NCBI GenBank assembly: GCA_012329085.1
Contig: JAAXQB010000288.1
Span: 1-7,960, forward strand
Direction: 5' to 3'
Source: Methanosarcinales archaeon
Lineage (GTDB): Archaea > Halobacteriota > Methanosarcinia > Methanosarcinales > Methanosarcinaceae
DNA: 7,960 nucleotides
Shown: positions 1 to 5,805 of the stretch, one piece after another
How the letters are laid out: each line of letters begins with the position of its first letter
Numbering within the stretch: position 1 is the stretch's first letter
The notes under the pieces: model-generated
What the model was told of the DNA's origin: nothing
Databases searched by the model: none
What the model saw: only the letters and a program-made list of their open reading frames with translations
Position numbers and translations under genes: made by a program

Positions 1-410
1 TGCACAAAATACAACAACATTCAACAAGCTGTGCAAATTCTTTTGCACAATATGGGGCATTAGAAGCGTTAAATGCATCACAAAAAGCTACACACGATAT
101 GTTAGATGAATTTAAGGAACGGAGAGATATTCTTGTGAATGGATTTAATTCGATGGGTATAAAATGTGAAGCTCCAGATGGTGCGTTTTATTTATTTGTG
201 GATGTAAGTCAATTTAACACTAATGTATCAGATAATTTATTTATTGGGGATGTAGTTGCAAATACACTATTAAATAATGGGTTTGTTGCAACGGTGCCGG
301 GTTCTGTGTTTGGCCCAGATAGTGGAAATTATATAAGAATTTCTTATGCTATTTCAAAAGAGCGGATAAATGAAGCACTTGATAGAATTGGTGCTGTTTT
401 TAATTTATAA
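1..410 (+). CDS. Class I PLP-dependent aminotransferase, C-terminal part (aspartate aminotransferase-like)
   Basis: The reading frame is open from base 3 to the TAA at 408-410, so this is the last ~135 residues of a gene that begins left of the window. The visible part begins KIQQHSTSCANSFAQYGAL, which matches the KIQ-HSTS...FAQYGALEAL segment just after the PLP-lysine region of archaeal and Bacillus-type aspartate or aromatic aminotransferases. Further on come PDGAFYLFVD, a typical strand of the small domain, and NYIRISYA, which holds the conserved arginine that binds the substrate alpha-carboxylate. The PLP-binding lysine itself lies outside the window. Family members transfer an amino group between an amino acid and a 2-oxo acid in the cytoplasm. 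Substrate preference (aspartate, aromatic or other) cannot be decided from this fragment. An internal ATG at 99 is not the true start, because the homologous sequence continues upstream of it. No clear terminator follows; the repeat-rich spacer begins about 80 bases later. Confidence 0.9.
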   Translation, partial: HKIQQHSTSCANSFAQYGALEALNASQKATHDMLDEFKERRDILVNGFNSMGIKCEAPDGAFYLFVDVSQFNTNVSDNLFIGDVVANTLLNNGFVATVPGSVFGPDSGNYIRISYAISKERINEALDRIGAVFNL

Positions 411-490
411 TGGATGCACCTATTGATGTTTAAAGTAAATGAATAGTGGCGTTATTTTAAAAAGCTAATATTTATTCCATATATTTTTTT

Positions 491-564
491 ATAGCTCGTT
501 TGGAAAGCTCATTCGGAACGAATGAGCGTATGAGAAAATCTTTGATTTTCGAACAAACGAGCGT
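491..564 (+). repeat. Nested palindromic repeat: one copy inserted in the loop of another
   Basis: The outer arms GCTCGTTTG (494-502) and CAAACGAGC (554-562) are a perfect 9-bp inverted repeat. Between them lies a complete second copy: arms GCTCATTC (507-514) and GAATGAGC (520-527) around GGAAC, followed by GTATGAG and the AAAATC/GATTTT palindrome (535-549). GAA occurs at both edges of the insert (503-505 and 551-553). Removing 506-550 and one GAA recreates an uninterrupted element whose palindrome is the same as that of the intact copy at 7659-7679. Confidence 0.85.
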
Positions 565-566
565 TT

Positions 567-590
567 GCTCATGATTGAACGAATGGGCGT
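567..590 (+). repeat. Degenerate palindromic repeat copy
   Basis: GCTCAT at 567-572 and GAATGGGCGT at 581-590 flank a TTGAAC core. This resembles the family plan GCTCATT-GGAAC-AATGAGCGT with two extra bases in the left arm and one G-T wobble in the stem. It directly follows the nested copy, so the area holds three stacked units. Confidence 0.5.
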
Positions 591-653
591 TAGTATATTA
601 TTTGCAAATGCACACTTTTTAAAAAAGAAATATATTCCATAAAATTTATGACA

Positions 654-676
654 GCTCATTCTCAAAAAGAATGGGT
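654..676 (+). repeat. Degenerate palindromic repeat copy at a promoter
   Basis: Arms GCTCATTC (654-661) and GAATGGGT (669-676) pair with two wobble positions around a 7-base loop. The upstream flank (TATTCCATA about 13 bases before the arm) resembles the flank of the nested copy at 491-564. The right arm runs into the TATTATAT box proposed as the promoter of the next gene. Confidence 0.5.
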
Positions 677-683
677 ATTATAT
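676..683 (+). promoter_or_regulatory. Putative archaeal TATA box for the DHPS-like gene
   Basis: TATTATAT is centred about 29 bases before the ATG at 709. No Shine-Dalgarno-like sequence precedes that ATG (the preceding bases are TTTAATACTT). This spacing suits a leaderless or nearly leaderless archaeal transcript. This is inference from position and composition only. Confidence 0.45.
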
Positions 684-708
684 CGACTTTTTGTAAAATT
701 TAATACTT

Positions 709-2196
709 ATGAATATTCTTATTGTAACAGGGCATCTTTCAGAAAAAGTTGTAAGAGATGCAGTAGGAACAAAAGCAGATATTTTAATAATCAACGTAGA
801 AGTTGCCGCATTTATTACACCACGAAAATTACTTAATACTTTGAAAAAGCAATCTATTAATAAAAAATATGATATTATTTTTGTTCCGGGAATTGCAAAA
901 GGCAATTTTTTAAAAATTGCAAAAGAGCTTGATACTGAAATATACCTTGGTCCAAAACATGCATGCGATTTAAAGCATGTGTTATCTTATATTGATAAAA
1001 TAAAATTTTCTTTGAGCACTCCTGCATGTGAATTAATATCTAATGTTAGAAAAGAATATGCATATGAATCATTGCAAAAAATTGAAGATGCTACAACTCC
1101 ATTACTTACAATAAACAATTTAAAACTTGGTGGAGGAGTGCGAATGAAAGTGATGGGGGAGATTGTTGGTGCTACTTCTTTAAGTGATGATTTACTTGAA
1201 AAAAAGATTAATGAGTTTATTAAAAAAGGTGCCGATATTATAGACCTCGGAACTCCTCTCAATGAATCAATCGAAAATGTAGAAAATGCAATTAAAATAG
1301 CAAAATCTATTTCATGTGTGCCATTAAGTATTGATACGCTTGAATCAGAATTAATTGAAAAAGCACTTGAACTTAAAATAGACCTTGTGCTAAGTTTAAA
1401 TGGAAGTAATATTGATATAATTGGCAAGAAAATTGCAAAATCTGATGTTGCGGCTGTTATAATTCCTGATTTGGATGATGAATCTAAAATAAATAGTCTA
1501 ATAAAAAATATAAAACAAGCAAAATCTTGTGGAATTGAACGGATAATTGTAGATCCTGTACTTGATCCAATTGGGCATGGTGTTGCAGAATCTATTGCAA
1601 GATATTATGAATTTCATAAGAATTATCCAAATAGTCCTATATTTTTTGGTGTTGGAAATATTACAGAGCTTATGGATGTGGATTCGCATGGAGTTAATGC
1701 AACACTTGCAGGAATTGCGTCTGATGTTGGTGCAAGTATTCTTTTTACACCTGAATTTAGTACTAAAACAAAAGGTTCAATATCAGAACTAAAAACAGCA
1801 TCTGAGATGATGTTGCTTGCAAAGATGAGAGGAAGCACCCCAAAGGATGTTGGAATTGACCTTTTGATTTTAAAAGAGAAAAGAAGACGAGAGGATGCAG
1901 AGATTGTTCATAAAAAAAATGTAGTTAAGGCTGTTTTGTTGGATAAATGGAGAGTTGATCCCAAAGGGTATATAAAAATAGGGATTGTGCATGATGAGTT
2001 AAATGGCGGAATAATTGTGGCGAATCATGAAAAGGTGTCAATTATTGGAAAAAAAGCACAAGAACTATATGAAACAATTCTTGAAATGGAACTTGTTTCA
2101 AGGTTAGATCATGCAGGATATCTTGGGCGAGAATTGATGAAAGCTGAGATTGCACTTAAATTTAATAGAAGTTATTCACAGGATGATGAGTTTTAA
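709..2196 (+). CDS. Dihydropteroate synthase-like (pterin-binding TIM-barrel) protein of the methanogen type
   Basis: The 495-residue protein has three parts. Residues ~1-130 form an N-terminal region starting [10 protein letters not shown], as in the DUF6513-type domain. Residues ~145-370 form a pterin-binding TIM barrel with GADIIDLG (174-181), PLSIDT (205-210) and [11 protein letters not shown] (279-289). The C-terminal domain, ~400-495, ends with [16 protein letters not shown] and looks like the DUF4346 type. True DHPS joins a pterin to p-aminobenzoate in folate synthesis. Here the folate-type GGESTRP loop after the IDLG strand is replaced by TPLNE, and the GxSRK motif is replaced by FGVGNITEL (313-321), so classical DHPS activity is doubtful. 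Homologues such as MJ0107 are known from methanogens, where tetrahydromethanopterin precursors are made without ordinary DHPS. A role in pterin or C1-carrier metabolism is plausible but unproven. The start at 709 fits the conserved N-terminus. The stop overlaps the start of hisI, so the two genes are probably co-transcribed and translationally coupled. Confidence 0.88.
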   Translation: MNILIVTGHLSEKVVRDAVGTKADILIINVEVAAFITPRKLLNTLKKQSINKKYDIIFVPGIAKGNFLKIAKELDTEIYLGPKHACDLKHVLSYIDKIKFSLSTPACELISNVRKEYAYESLQKIEDATTPLLTINNLKLGGGVRMKVMGEIVGATSLSDDLLEKKINEFIKKGADIIDLGTPLNESIENVENAIKIAKSISCVPLSIDTLESELIEKALELKIDLVLSLNGSNIDIIGKKIAKSDVAAVIIPDLDDESKINSLIKNIKQAKSCGIERIIVDPVLDPIGHGVAESIARYYEFHKNYPNSPIFFGVGNITELMDVDSHGVNATLAGIASDVGASILFTPEFSTKTKGSISELKTASEMMLLAKMRGSTPKDVGIDLLILKEKRRREDAEIVHKKNVVKAVLLDKWRVDPKGYIKIGIVHDELNGGIIVANHEKVSIIGKKAQELYETILEMELVSRLDHAGYLGRELMKAEIALKFNRSYSQDDEF

Positions 2197-2561
2197 TGAT
2201 AAAAATTGATGAATTAAAATATGATGAAAAGGGATTGATTCAGGCAATTGCACAGGATTATAAGACAGGAGAAGTTTTAATGTGTGCATATATGGATAGA
2301 GAATCGTTAGAAAAAACAATTGAATTTGGAATTGTGCATTATCGAAGTCGTAAGAGAGGTTTATGGAAGAAGGGGGAGAGTTCTGGGCATATTCAGAAGG
2401 TGCATGAAATTCTTATTGATTGTGATATGGATGCAATCTTGATTAAAATTGAGCAAATTGGAGGGGCATGCCATACTGGGTATAGAAGCTGTTTTTATCG
2501 GAATATTGAAGGAGAAATTGTGGGGAACAAAGTTTTTGATGCGCGAGATGTTTATAAATAG
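2196..2561 (+). CDS. hisI: Phosphoribosyl-AMP cyclohydrolase
   Basis: HisI opens the adenine ring of phosphoribosyl-AMP, the third step of histidine biosynthesis, in the cytoplasm. The 121-residue protein carries the family signature almost intact: MCAYMD (29-34), WKKGESSGH (57-65), DCDMDA (75-80) and [12 protein letters not shown] (89-100). Cys76, Cys92 and Cys99 are the expected zinc ligands, and the aspartates of DCDMD (75, 77, 79) are the expected metal-binding acids. The length suits a stand-alone archaeal HisI with no fused HisE pyrophosphohydrolase domain. The start ATG shares its first base with the last base of the upstream TAA (TAATG), and AGGATGATG (2180-2188), a few bases before it, can serve as ribosome binding site, so translation is probably coupled to the DHPS-like gene. 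No other his genes are visible, so histidine synthesis is dispersed at least locally. Confidence 0.96.
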   Translation: MIKIDELKYDEKGLIQAIAQDYKTGEVLMCAYMDRESLEKTIEFGIVHYRSRKRGLWKKGESSGHIQKVHEILIDCDMDAILIKIEQIGGACHTGYRSCFYRNIEGEIVGNKVFDARDVYK

Positions 2562-2572
2562 AATGAAAATTG

Positions 2573-2579
2573 TTTTTTT
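2573..2579 (+). terminator. T-tract downstream of hisI
   Basis: Seven consecutive T residues begin 12 bases after the hisI stop. Archaeal transcription commonly ends at such T-runs without a hairpin. A single tract in an AT-rich spacer is only weak evidence. Confidence 0.35.
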
Positions 2580-2638
2580 AATTCATATTCCGCATCCTTG
2601 ACAAAAATAGCAAAATGAATTTATAAATTTTGTAATAG

Positions 2639-2660
2639 TATATAATTTGTAGATTATATA
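2639..2660. repeat. AT-rich palindrome
   Basis: Arms TATATAAT (2639-2646) and ATTATATA (2653-2660) are separated by six bases. It belongs to the same family as the perfect palindromes at 2941-2961, 4139-4159 and 7345-7365. A second palindrome, TGAGAAA/TTTCTCA around AA (2662-2677), follows at once and leads into the tandem repeat. No gene start lies nearby, so a promoter role is not obvious here. Confidence 0.6.
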
Positions 2661-2670
2661 TTGAGAAAAA

Positions 2671-2759
2671 TTTCTCATACGCTCATTTGTTCCAAATGAG
2701 CTATCTAAAATCAAAGATTTTCTCATACGCTCATTTGTTCCAAATGAGCTATCTAAAAT
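2671..2759 (-). repeat. Two tandem palindromic repeat units, 48-bp period
   Basis: Bases 2671-2711 and 2719-2759 are identical over 41 bp, with a 7-base spacer between them. Each unit contains a perfect hairpin, arms GCTCATTT and AAATGAGC around GTTCC (2681-2701 and 2729-2749). The AAAATC/GATTTT palindrome (2707-2721) bridges the two units. The strand given is the one on which the unit reads in the same direction as the copy at 506-550. The 48-bp period equals the net length gained at the nested site (45-bp insert plus a 3-bp duplication). Confidence 0.9.
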
Positions 2760-2940
2760 ACACCCACAATTTTTTTTATTGAAGATGAGGAATAAATACA
2801 AATCACATTTAAATTTAGGTTTTTAAATATTGATTTACGAAATTCATATTTTTTTATTACTCTCTATAATTTGATTCGCGCATTTCGGTTTAATTGACAG
2901 TAAAATGTTCATTTATTTCACATTTTATTTTTATTTTTGC

Positions 2941-2961
2941 ATATAATTTTACAAATTATAT
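2941..2961. repeat. AT-rich palindrome, perfect 9-bp arms
   Basis: ATATAATTT (2941-2949) and AAATTATAT (2953-2961) pair perfectly around TAC. The arms are the same as in the gap promoter palindrome (4139-4159). Here it sits about 30 bases before a palindromic repeat copy in convergent, non-promoter DNA. Confidence 0.7.
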
Positions 2962-2970
2962 ACTCTATCA

Positions 2971-3040
2971 AAAATCAAAGATTTTTTCAAACTCATTCTG
3001 AAAGAATGAGTGTTTACGCTCATTCATTCTGATATGTGCT
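2971..3040 (-). repeat. Compound palindromic repeat copy near the gap 3' end
   Basis: AAAATC/GATTTT (2971-2985) is followed by a perfect hairpin ACTCATTC/GAATGAGT around TGAAA (2991-3011). A degenerate hairpin follows, starting GCTCAT at 3018 and ending ATATGTGC at 3032-3039. Read on the - strand, the order (degenerate GCxCAT hairpin, spacer, AAAATC/GATTTT, then GATA) follows the family plan with an extra hairpin in the middle. This may be another nested or partly duplicated copy. Confidence 0.6.
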
Positions 3041-3044
3041 ATAA

Positions 3045-3070
3045 AAAAATAAAGGAGTTCTAAAAACTCC
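3045..3070 (-). terminator. Hairpin plus T-tract terminator of gap
   Basis: On the - strand, 10 bases past the gap stop, GGAGTT and AACTCC form a 6-bp stem around a 5-base loop (3054-3070). It is followed directly by a T-rich run, TTTATTTTTTT. The T-run merges into the flank of the adjacent palindromic repeat. Confidence 0.7.
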
Positions 3071-3080
3071 CAAACGCGTT

Positions 3081-4088
3081 CTAAATTCCCATTGCTTTAT
3101 TAGTCTTTGCTATCGATTTACTACCATCTTTTTCAAGTTCCATCATTGCACGAATTGCATCTACATTTTCAGGAATCACATCAGATTCTTGATGAATTGC
3201 TTGGAATAAATACAATTCCCCTTCATAAATAGATATAGATTCATTCCAGATACAATTCTCCCACATATCACCCCTTGGTCTCCCAATATCTTTCGCAAGC
3301 TCCATGATTTCAGCCGTTGAAGTAATTCCGCCTCCTACAAATCTAATACGAGATTGTTTTTCAAGTACGGTTTCAACATCTTTTGCAGAACATTCCGCAT
3401 CAAGTTCAATATTGAGTGTATGGAGATGCATTAAAGTAGTTGGAAGTTTTACAGCCGTTGTTGTAATATTAATATTTGGCATAATTGTATTAAGATCGGG
3501 TCCATGATGAGAAGGCAATTTTACGGGATTTGGTACAATTGCATTAATTGGACCACTTTTAATATCCCCAGGATCTGCACCCCTCCTAAGCAAAGTTACA
3601 CGAGTTTTTTTAATTCCAAATTCTTTATCAAGTGGATGCATAACTCTACATAATCCTGTTGTATTACATGAAACTACCCTTACAAAATCTTTACCAAATG
3701 ATTCGTCATAATTTGCATTTGCATTAAAAGAAGTGCCTGCAATTGTATGCTTTTCACCGCCTTGCCAAATTCCTTTTACACCCTCTTTTTCATATAATTT
3801 TTTATATTCAGTTCCAACTCCGCCCGGCGTACAATCTACAACAATATCAGAATTTTTAATCATATCTTCAACTGTACCAGCTACTTTTATATCCATTTTA
3901 TTAAATGAATTAACTCTATCTTCAAATGTATATACAGAATATCCCTTTTCATACGCAATCTTTGACTCGAAGTTAGGTCTTGTTTTTGAAATACCTACAA
4001 GTTCCATATCATTTTGTAAACTTACAGCATCTGCCACGCGTTTTCCAATTGTTCCATATCCATTTATTGCAACTTTTACTTTTGTCAT
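3081..4088 (-). CDS. gap: Type II (archaeal) glyceraldehyde-3-phosphate dehydrogenase, phosphorylating
   Basis: The enzyme interconverts glyceraldehyde 3-phosphate and 1,3-bisphosphoglycerate using NAD(P), in glycolysis or gluconeogenesis; in methanogens the gluconeogenic direction is usual. The 335-residue length is normal for the archaeal family. Visible features are the Rossmann dinucleotide motif NGYGTIG (9-15), DCTPGG (85-90), the catalytic cysteine Cys141 in SCNTTGLCR (140-148) and the MHLH segment (220-223), whose first histidine aligns with the catalytic histidine of archaeal GAPDH. The SCNTTGLxR form, rather than SCTTNCL, separates it from the bacterial and eukaryotic class. The start at 4088 has a good ribosome binding site, GAGGAAA, at 4093-4099. 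A promoter-like AT palindrome lies 50-70 bases upstream, so gap is probably transcribed separately from the sppA-cooT operon behind it. A hairpin terminator follows the stop. Confidence 0.97.
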   Translation of the reverse strand: MTKVKVAINGYGTIGKRVADAVSLQNDMELVGISKTRPNFESKIAYEKGYSVYTFEDRVNSFNKMDIKVAGTVEDMIKNSDIVVDCTPGGVGTEYKKLYEKEGVKGIWQGGEKHTIAGTSFNANANYDESFGKDFVRVVSCNTTGLCRVMHPLDKEFGIKKTRVTLLRRGADPGDIKSGPINAIVPNPVKLPSHHGPDLNTIMPNINITTTAVKLPTTLMHLHTLNIELDAECSAKDVETVLEKQSRIRFVGGGITSTAEIMELAKDIGRPRGDMWENCIWNESISIYEGELYLFQAIHQESDVIPENVDAIRAMMELEKDGSKSIAKTNKAMGI

Positions 4089-4138
4089 AATATTTCCTCT
4101 TTTTATTTTTACACTTGTAAATTTTATTTTTCAATAAC

Positions 4139-4159
4139 ATATAATTTATAAAATTATAT
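4139..4159 (-). promoter_or_regulatory. AT palindrome at the putative gap promoter
   Basis: ATATAATTT (4139-4147) and AAATTATAT (4151-4159) pair perfectly around ATA, 50-70 bases ahead of the gap start. On the - strand it supplies TATA-like sequence at a distance that would give a short leader containing the GAGGAAA site. Because the same palindrome recurs elsewhere, it may also be a regulator site or part of a repeat. Confidence 0.5.
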
Positions 4160-4175
4160 ATTGAGAGAAATTTTT

Positions 4176-4304
4176 TCAATTTTTCATTCTTGTTTCTTTT
4201 AGGTTTGCTTTTGGCACATATATACTGCTACAGAATCCGTAAATATCACATTCGACTATTTTTTCGCATCTTTTACACATTCCATAAATAAATGTGTAAA
4301 ACAT
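4176..4304 (-). CDS. Small four-cysteine protein (42 residues), unknown function
   Basis: I do not recognise this gene. Bases 4304 to 4176 on the - strand encode 42 residues beginning MFYTFIYGMCKRCEKIV. Four cysteines lie at 10, 13, 19 and 25 (CxxC, then two more at five-residue intervals), which is suggestive of a metal site such as a small zinc ribbon or knuckle. The C-terminal part is lysine-rich and ends ETRMKN. Support for a real gene comes from the strong Shine-Dalgarno sequence AGGGGAT (4308-4314), correctly spaced before the ATG, and from its place 24 bases after the cooT stop on the same strand, as the likely third gene of the sppA-cooT operon. Its neighbour CooT is a nickel-binding family member, so metal binding or delivery is a natural guess, but only a guess. 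The last codons overlap the flank of the AT-palindrome repeat, so the C-terminus may be variable. Confidence 0.6.
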   Translation of the reverse strand: MFYTFIYGMCKRCEKIVECDIYGFCSSIYVPKANLKETRMKN

Positions 4305-4328
4305 TTTATCCCCTAGTTCTTTTTCATA

Positions 4329-4520
4329 TTAAACATTCTCAATTATTAAAAGCTCACCTTTTGAAAAATCTATTTCTTTTATACTACCAGATATTGTTTT
4401 TTTATCGCCAAATATCTCTACACATTCAATTAAATTGCCATTTACAACAACTTTTGAAACAGATTCCATCACTGTTTCTTTTGTACCGCGTTTATCCACA
4501 ATTATTTTTAATTCACACAT
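4329..4520 (-). CDS. cooT: CooT-family nickel-binding protein
   Basis: The 63-residue protein begins MCELKIIVDK and ends GELLIIENV. CooT proteins are small (about 60-70 residues), start with Met-Cys and form a small beta-barrel dimer. In Rhodospirillum rubrum, Cys2 is needed for nickel binding and CooT takes part in maturing the nickel CO dehydrogenase; homologues are common in strict anaerobes. I chose the ATG at 4520 rather than the one at 4538. The 4520 start puts Cys at residue 2 as in the family, begins one base after the sppA stop (TAA-A-ATG), and is preceded by AAAAGGCG (4527-4534) at good spacing. The 4538 start would overlap sppA and add six residues lacking family character. Translation is probably coupled to sppA. 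The metal partner in this organism is not shown by the sequence; nickel enzymes are abundant in methanogens. Confidence 0.82.
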   Translation of the reverse strand: MCELKIIVDKRGTKETVMESVSKVVVNGNLIECVEIFGDKKTISGSIKEIDFSKGELLIIENV

Positions 4521-4521
4521 T

Positions 4522-5514
4522 TTATACGCCTTTTGCAAACATAGTATCGATTTTAAATACAGGTATAGCCCACAAATTTCCTTGCATACTCTTTTTTAAA
4601 TATTGGTTATGTTCTACATTATCCTGCTTATATATTGTAGATTCACTGCCAAATAACAATCGTGCAAGACTTGGTTGATTCATATCAACCACGGTTGGAT
4701 CGCCTATAATTCCACCAAGTTCTGCTGCATAATAAATTGCATCTTGCAAATTTCCAAATCCATCGATAAGCCCATATTCTTTTGCATCATATCCTAATAT
4801 TATCCGACCGTCTGCTATTCTATTTACTTCACGCGTGGTTAAATTTCTCCCATCCACAATTGTTCTCACAAATCTTCTATGAACTTGTGTTAAAATGTCA
4901 TCAATCAAATCTTCCTCTTCATTAGTTAAATTTCTCCATGGTCCGCCCATATCTTTTTTATCACCAGAAGTAAAAACAATATGCCGTATTCCTTCTTCTT
5001 TGAAATAAGCCTCCCTATTTTCAAAAACCCATATAACGCCAATACTTCCTGTTAGTGTATCTTCACTTGCAATTATATGATCGGAAGGTGCAGATATGTA
5101 ATACGCACCAGATGTTGCAATGTCGCCCATAGAGACCACAATTGGTTTTGTTATTCTTTCCATTTCTCGAACTATTTCTTGTGCCGCAGCAGGTGTGCCA
5201 CCCGGACTGTTAATTCTTAAAACGATTGACTGTATAGATGAATCATCTTCTGCACTCCTTAAACTATTTATAATATCTCCTGATGTTGCAATTCCAAAAC
5301 CACCCGGCATATTGCTTGATATTATGACACCTTGTATGTGAATTACTGCAACTGAATTGCCTGGCATTCCTATATAATCCATATCAAGAAGCCCAATTGC
5401 AATTAATAAAATTCCAATCACAAGCATTATTGACACAATTCCAATTAAAATAAATGCAATTGTTTTATTATTACTATTTTTTGAATTATTTTCTATTCCT
5501 TTTAGTCCATCCAT
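4522..5514 (-). CDS. sppA: Signal peptide peptidase SppA (S49 serine/lysine membrane protease)
   Basis: SppA degrades leftover signal peptides and other membrane-associated peptides. This 330-residue protein is the short, single-domain form found in archaea and Gram-positive bacteria. A transmembrane helix at about 18-42 follows a short hydrophilic N-terminus, so the protease domain should lie outside the membrane. Family motifs are INSPGG (101-106), the nucleophile Ser135 in DIATSGAYY (131-139), GSIGV (156-160) and the likely catalytic lysine Lys187 in FTSGDKKDMG (181-190), aligned by comparison with Bacillus SppA. DGR at 235-237 and YGLIDGFG at 247-254 are also typical. The start at 5514 has AAAGGTGT upstream at normal spacing and gives a short N-terminus before the helix. 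cooT begins one base after its stop, so the two are coupled. After about residue 280 the sequence leaves the conserved core and is less typical. Confidence 0.93.
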   Translation of the reverse strand: MDGLKGIENNSKNSNNKTIAFILIGIVSIMLVIGILLIAIGLLDMDYIGMPGNSVAVIHIQGVIISSNMPGGFGIATSGDIINSLRSAEDDSSIQSIVLRINSPGGTPAAAQEIVREMERITKPIVVSMGDIATSGAYYISAPSDHIIASEDTLTGSIGVIWVFENREAYFKEEGIRHIVFTSGDKKDMGGPWRNLTNEEEDLIDDILTQVHRRFVRTIVDGRNLTTREVNRIADGRIILGYDAKEYGLIDGFGNLQDAIYYAAELGGIIGDPTVVDMNQPSLARLLFGSESTIYKQDNVEHNQYLKKSMQGNLWAIPVFKIDTMFAKGV

Positions 5515-5564
5515 ATTTTTTTACACCTTTTATTTTTTATTGATTGTAGGATTATTACCATTCT

Positions 5565-5580
5565 GTTTATATATAATCTT
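5565..5580 (-). promoter_or_regulatory. Putative TATA region of the sppA-cooT operon
   Basis: On the - strand, AAGATTATATATAAAC lies about 50-65 bases before the sppA start. A transcription start ~25 bases downstream would leave a leader of ~30 bases containing AAAGGTGT (5523-5530). The adjoining sequence (5581-5592) is a decayed version of the AT palindrome seen at gap and at the glycosylase gene. Confidence 0.45.
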
Positions 5581-5681
5581 TAAAATTAGATATTAAACAC
5601 TTATTTTTTTAGACTGCCGAATAACATACACGCCCTTAAAGATAATGTGCAAACACGCACTTTCTTCAGGAATGTGCAAAC

Positions 5682-5716
5682 GCTCATTTGTTCCAAATAA
5701 GCTATCAAAGATTTTT
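5682..5716 (-). repeat. Palindromic repeat copy with one decayed arm base and truncated tail
   Basis: Arms GCTCATTT (5682-5689) and AAATAAGC (5695-5702) surround GTTCC; one position is a mismatch on the + strand and a G-U wobble on the - strand. TATCAAAGATTTTT follows, in which part of the usual AAAATC/GATTTT palindrome has been lost. The left arm is preceded by AATGTGCAAAC instead of the usual ATAC. Confidence 0.75.
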
Positions 5717-5805
5717 TTGAATCCAATATCCTTAAATAATTATTAATTCATAAGGTATTTAGTTATTTGCTTTTAATGATATTGTGAACCATATAAACCT
5801 AAAAT

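Larger units (their letters stand above)
411..708. other. Gene-free spacer with stacked palindromic repeats
   Basis: No coding sequence is supported here. The spacer contains three copies or partial copies of the palindromic repeat at 491-564 (nested), 567-590 (degenerate) and 654-676 (degenerate). The first and last are each preceded by a similar flank (TATTCCATA at 476-484 and 633-641) about 10-15 bases before the hairpin. The last copy abuts the likely promoter of the downstream gene. Short ORFs across this area simply translate the repeats. Confidence 0.75.
2562..3080. other. Convergent intergenic region, gene-free and palindrome-rich
   Basis: This 519-base region lies between the 3' ends of hisI (+) and gap (-). 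It holds AT palindromes (2639-2660, 2941-2961), the 48-bp-period tandem palindromic repeat (2671-2759), a further compound copy (2971-3040) and the gap terminator (3045-3070). The 72-codon ORF on the - strand across 2583-2801 consists largely of translated repeat units and is not treated as a gene. I see nothing else in 2762-2938. Confidence 0.75.
5515..5805. other. Spacer between sppA and the TPD nuclease gene
   Basis: This 291-base spacer has no supported gene. It holds the sppA leader and promoter region (5515-5592), two direct copies of AATGTGCAAAC (5644-5654 and 5671-5681), one palindromic repeat copy (5682-5716), and a weak hairpin CCTTA/TAAGG (5730-5755) that could lie in the 3' end of the nuclease transcript. 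Confidence 0.6.

Noticed and set aside
648..905. Small ORFs on both strands around the start of the DHPS-like gene
   Set aside because: They are shadows of the real + frame or extend into a repeat copy, and their translations are low-complexity with no family likeness.
2671..2759. A CRISPR array
   Set aside because: There are only two units, the spacer is a fixed 7 bases that is itself part of a palindrome, and related units are scattered singly across the window. No cas genes are present.
2583..2801. A 72-residue ORF on the - strand in the convergent spacer
   Set aside because: Its sequence is largely two translated copies of the palindromic repeat plus AT-rich flank. It has no convincing ribosome binding site and no recognisable domain.
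4521..4538. An earlier ATG for cooT at 4538
   Set aside because: It would overlap sppA and displace the family-defining cysteine from position 2. The ATG at 4520 has better spacing to AAAAGGCG.
4292..4678. A 128-residue + strand ORF opposite sppA, cooT and the small protein
   Set aside because: It is antisense to well-supported genes, and its leucine-rich, histidine-rich translation is typical of an antisense shadow.
5730..5755. Terminator hairpin for the TPD nuclease gene (CCTTA/TAAGG)
   Set aside because: The stem is only five perfect base pairs with a 16-base loop in AT-rich DNA and lacks a following T-tract on the - strand.
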